Assembly (NCBI GenBank): GCA_034439875.1
Contig: JAWXBG010000044.1
Span: 1 to 35,247, forward strand
Length of the DNA stretch: 35,247 nt
Source: JAWXBG01 sp034439875
GTDB lineage: Bacteria > Bacteroidota > Bacteroidia > Flavobacteriales_D > Sanyastnellaceae
Direction of reading: 5' to 3'
In this document: piece after piece, positions 32,567 through 35,247 of the stretch
Position numbering within the stretch: position 1 is the stretch's first letter
Layout of the letters: each line of letters begins with the position of its first letter
Notes under the pieces: generated by a model
Told to the model about the DNA's origin: nothing
What the model saw: the letters and a program-made list of their open reading frames with translations, nothing else
The model's database searches: none
Position numbers and translations under genes: made by a program

Positions 32567-34900
32567 TTAGCGCGCTTTTCTTAGAAGCGTAAGGTGTCCT
32601 TCGTAATATTCGAAGTTTGAATTTTTGTTTACTCCCAAAATAAAGAAGTATGTTCCTTCTGGCGCTTCCTCTTCTGCGGGAGTCCAGTTGTTTTTATAAT
32701 TATCGGACTCATAGATCAGGTTGCCCCAACGATTATATACCCGAAGTGTACTTTTCTCGAAGTATTCAAGTCCTGTAAACACCAAAGAATTATTCAAATC
32801 TTGGCTATCGTTGTTTGGAGAGAATACGTTTGGTATAACGATGTTGCAGCTAATGACATCTAAGTAAAACGGCGTTTCAGATGTGAATCCGCAAATAGAT
32901 TCTGCCGCTTCAACATAGTAGTATCCTGTTGTGCTACCAGCATGTGTAGACGAAGTACCCACCCATTCATAGTCCTCAATATCATCTAATGAGTAATACC
33001 AATTGTATGTATAAGAGTTGTCTTGAAACGGCGCTGTGAGCAATGCATCATCACCAGCACAGAATTGGAGCGAATCCAAAGGACCGGCAGCAGGTGGCTC
33101 AGGTATGTATACCAACACTGTATCTACAACCAAACACTGAGGATCATTTTGTGGGTATACACTGAATATGAATTCCGTGTCTTCGTTCAGATTTGTAATG
33201 GTTGGAGTGAGTGTGTTATCTCCGGTTATTGGGCCGCCGGGGATCCAGTTGTATATGTAGTTGATTCCTTGAACTTCGTTTCCTACTGATGCTTCAAGAT
33301 CCATTTCTGTAAGGCAATATGGCACATCAGCACCGGCACTAGGAACAGGACCTGGGTAAGCTTCTACTGCAATTTCAGCAGAGTAAGTACATCCAAAGTC
33401 ATCTATTGCGGTGTAAACATAACTAAAGGTACCTGCCGCTGTTGGTATAATGCTGATAGTATCGCATCCTGCATCTTGCTGTGTTATAAAACTTCCAGCC
33501 CAAAAGGTAGAATCACATCCTTGACCAATGGAAGGAGTGAAAGAGATCAGATCAGGATAGAGCTCCGGAGCAAATTGAACAGACCAGTCGAAAATGAATC
33601 CGTCATCGGCTCCCCACATATCACACACTTCCACAGTCCATTCTCCATTGAGTGGACAGCCAATAAGTTGATCCCAAGATTGAGAACTTTGATAGAAACC
33701 TGACATCAATGCCATGTTAAAATTTCCATTGTCAACAAGTAAATTGGCGTCTTGTGATGATTCCTCCCATGTGCCGTTTACAGCATCCGGTGACCAATAA
33801 TAGTCCCAACCTTCGCCGGGTAAGTTTTGATCGTCTAGTTCGTTTGAAACGCCGAGGTGTGTGCCACCGCCACCTTGCTGATGCACAGCAATTGATTGAC
33901 CATTTGGACAAATAAACGAAATGACCAAGTCGCCCATGAAGGTGTGCTCGAAATTGATGAAGAAGTATTCAAAGTCGCTCACATCATCAATTACTTCTCC
34001 GGGAGTGAAACCACCAAATAAAATAACATCTGAAAAGCATTGCGATTGATCATCGGGGATGTACAACCCACCACCAAAATCAACATCTGGAAGAGCAGAC
34101 CACATCACAGGAGTTGCAAGTCCGGTGATATCTACTTCTTGACCAATACAAACTTGATAGTCATCCGCTGCAACTGTAATTTCTGGAGTTGTAGAAACGA
34201 AAATTACACGGTCAGGGAGATTGGCATTTGCACAATCATTATCGTCAATCAAGTATAACTGTACAACATAGGCACCAGGTTCGGCAAATGAGTGAGTTAC
34301 GTTAGGCCAATTGGCATTGTCCGTTAACCCATCATCGAAGTTCCACTGAAAACTACCCAATATAGCACCCTCAGCAAAAGTAGAAGCAGCACCGTCAAAA
34401 ACAATTTCTTCTCCTACGCACACCTTTATGGGATTATCTTCAACTTCGTCTGTAGTAATGATAGAGAAAGGTTTGGCACATGGCAGTCCACAGGAAATTT
34501 CTGCTCCGAAGCTTCCTACACTGGCATCACCATTAGAGGTAAATACCACTGTTAGACATCCATCTCCGTTAGTTGAAGTAATATCCTGAGCCTGGAGTTC
34601 CATGCCAATATATGTACCTATTAAAGGAGATGCAGTGCTACTTCCATCATAAATGCTCATTTCATCCCCTGTACCCAATTCAAAAAAACTGAAGTATAGA
34701 TTTACGATTGGATCATCCGTTCCATCATGGCAAATTACACTTGTGAAATTTTCATTGGGACCGTAATCGGAAGCGCTGAAACCCGCATCCACCAAAAAAC
34801 CACCGCAGTCGGTAATGGACGGATTGCTCACAGGATATTCTTGAGCCACTGCGATAGAACTCAGTATTGTGGCTGCAAAGACAAGAATTAAATTTTTCAT
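32567..34900 (-). CDS. T9SS type B secreted protein with CUB-like, PKD, P-domain and CHU_C modules
   Basis: This 777-residue secreted protein has a signal peptide (MKNLILVFAATILSSIAVAQ). A CUB-like domain (about 30-135) follows, with a DCGGFLVDAG opening and a GDEMSIYDGSS core. A PKD domain (about 145-230) contains FQWNFDDGLTDNANWPNVTHSFAEPG. A proprotein-convertase P-domain-like region (about 285-450) includes FEHTFMGDLVISFICPNG and CPLNGEWTVEVCDMWGADDG. Ig-like repeats follow. The C-terminal 90 residues are the gliding-motility CHU_C domain (NVFSPNNDSQDLNN, LRVYNRWGNLIYES, PEGTYFFIL), which directs type IX secretion and surface attachment in type B fashion. No protease catalytic domain is present although P-domains usually accompany one. 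An adhesin role is inferred. It follows the window-edge gene by 21 bases. Confidence 0.92.
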   Translation of the reverse strand: MKNLILVFAATILSSIAVAQEYPVSNPSITDCGGFLVDAGFSASDYGPNENFTSVICHDGTDDPIVNLYFSFFELGTGDEMSIYDGSSTASPLIGTYIGMELQAQDITSTNGDGCLTVVFTSNGDASVGSFGAEISCGLPCAKPFSIITTDEVEDNPIKVCVGEEIVFDGAASTFAEGAILGSFQWNFDDGLTDNANWPNVTHSFAEPGAYVVQLYLIDDNDCANANLPDRVIFVSTTPEITVAADDYQVCIGQEVDITGLATPVMWSALPDVDFGGGLYIPDDQSQCFSDVILFGGFTPGEVIDDVSDFEYFFINFEHTFMGDLVISFICPNGQSIAVHQQGGGGTHLGVSNELDDQNLPGEGWDYYWSPDAVNGTWEESSQDANLLVDNGNFNMALMSGFYQSSQSWDQLIGCPLNGEWTVEVCDMWGADDGFIFDWSVQFAPELYPDLISFTPSIGQGCDSTFWAGSFITQQDAGCDTISIIPTAAGTFSYVYTAIDDFGCTYSAEIAVEAYPGPVPSAGADVPYCLTEMDLEASVGNEVQGINYIYNWIPGGPITGDNTLTPTITNLNEDTEFIFSVYPQNDPQCLVVDTVLVYIPEPPAAGPLDSLQFCAGDDALLTAPFQDNSYTYNWYYSLDDIEDYEWVGTSSTHAGSTTGYYYVEAAESICGFTSETPFYLDVISCNIVIPNVFSPNNDSQDLNNSLVFTGLEYFEKSTLRVYNRWGNLIYESDNYKNNWTPAEEEAPEGTYFFILGVNKNSNFEYYEGHLTLLRKAR

Positions 34901-34921
34901 TTTTGGATAAATCTGGTCGGT

Positions 34922-35247
34922 TTATTTCTGGTTGGTCTGTTGACGAGCAAATAGAACATCAATTCTGGCTGAAGAATACACAAATAGAGATTTGGTGCCA
35001 TTTGCAATACTGAAATACTGGTTCTGCTCCTGAGGTTCAATGCCATATAGAAGAGGGTTGAACGTCTCCGTAGTTACATCTTCCGATAGTGGAGTTCCAT
35101 CTGGGTTTACCAGGTTTAACTCAGACAGTGGTGCCGTTTTTTCATTTGCATCTTGGATAATGCACAAATGATTAGCGAGAAAATTGAGCTTTGCAATTTC
35201 TGCATCAGATTTTGATTGCAATTCTTCCAAAGAATACGTTCCTGCTA
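34922..35247 (-). CDS. Partial hypothetical protein cut by the window end
   Basis: The frame stays open to the last bases of the window, and the visible part reads through GTYSLEELQSKSDAEIAKLN to a stop at 34922. About 108 C-terminal residues are seen and the true start lies outside. I do not recognise the family. The visible part is soluble-looking and has no membrane segment or sorting domain. It contains an acidic segment with LNLVNPDGTPLSEDVTTETF, a YGIEPQEQNQYFSI segment and a short strand-like SLFVYSSARIDVLFA near the end. It lies 21 bases upstream of the T9SS cargo gene on the same strand, so the two are probably co-transcribed. Confidence 0.65.
   Translation of the reverse strand, partial: AGTYSLEELQSKSDAEIAKLNFLANHLCIIQDANEKTAPLSELNLVNPDGTPLSEDVTTETFNPLLYGIEPQEQNQYFSIANGTKSLFVYSSARIDVLFARQQTNQK

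Overview
The window looks like a chromosomal segment of a member of the Bacteroidota, most likely Flavobacteriales (Cryomorphaceae or Crocinitomicaceae-like). Supporting signs are a gliding-motility/type IX secretion (T9SS) type B C-terminal domain, a PorT-like barrel, a PorE-like OmpA/PD40 protein, a Bacteroidota-type FtsE, promoter -7 elements of the TAnnTTTG kind, AT-leaning composition and almost no Shine-Dalgarno sequences. It is mostly ordinary housekeeping and cell-surface content. I see no rRNA, tRNA, CRISPR array, transposase or phage genes.

Layout. 1-173: the cut end of a dispersed palindromic repeat and a terminator. 174-6938 (minus): a three-gene surface/secreted operon, with two tandem beta-helix paralogs followed by a 1384-residue repeat protein ending in a dockerin-like module. 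7291-9438: a GNAT acetyltransferase (plus) facing a sodium/solute symporter (minus). 9663-15987 (plus): recR behind a 22-bp tandem repeat, a GT2 glycosyltransferase fused to a sugar-transferase-like membrane region, a 2-oxoacid dehydrogenase E2, and a PorE-like envelope protein closed by a strong terminator. 16145-18081 (plus): an ExoX-like DEDDh exonuclease overlapping a GT4 glycosyltransferase. 18294-20638 (minus): GT2 glycosyltransferase, ftsE and a PorT-like barrel. 20893-24327 (minus): an M16 protease pair, one catalytic and one an inactive lipoprotein. 24453-25907 (plus): hutH. 25912-26288: a full-length copy of the palindromic repeat, then a nested 77-bp repeat. 26321-29839 (minus): a Gfo/Idh/MocA dehydrogenase, a lipoprotein and a polyprenyl-phosphate sugar phosphotransferase. 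29973-32513: pcm (plus) convergent with a superfamily 1 helicase (minus). 32567 to the end (minus): a T9SS type B secreted multidomain protein and a protein cut by the window edge.

How the genes fit together. Three themes recur. The first is envelope polysaccharide or glycoprotein synthesis (three glycosyltransferases, a priming phosphotransferase and a sugar-nucleotide-type dehydrogenase). The second is the T9SS and the outer surface (PorT-like and PorE-like proteins, a CHU_C cargo and large repeat adhesin-like proteins). The third is protein and DNA maintenance (recR, pcm, helicase, exonuclease, M16 proteases).

The most interesting material is non-coding: a dispersed, nearly self-complementary element of about 180 bp in three copies (one edge-cut, one internally deleted, one full); a 32/45-bp alternating repeat; a 22-bp tandem repeat upstream of recR; and promoter -7 elements lying 4 bases from start codons, which suggest leaderless messages. 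On the protein side, the GT2 fusion whose sugar-transferase half lacks the catalytic motifs, and the dockerin-like tail on a T9SS-lineage surface protein, deserve a look. I did not find a clear new defence or mobile system.
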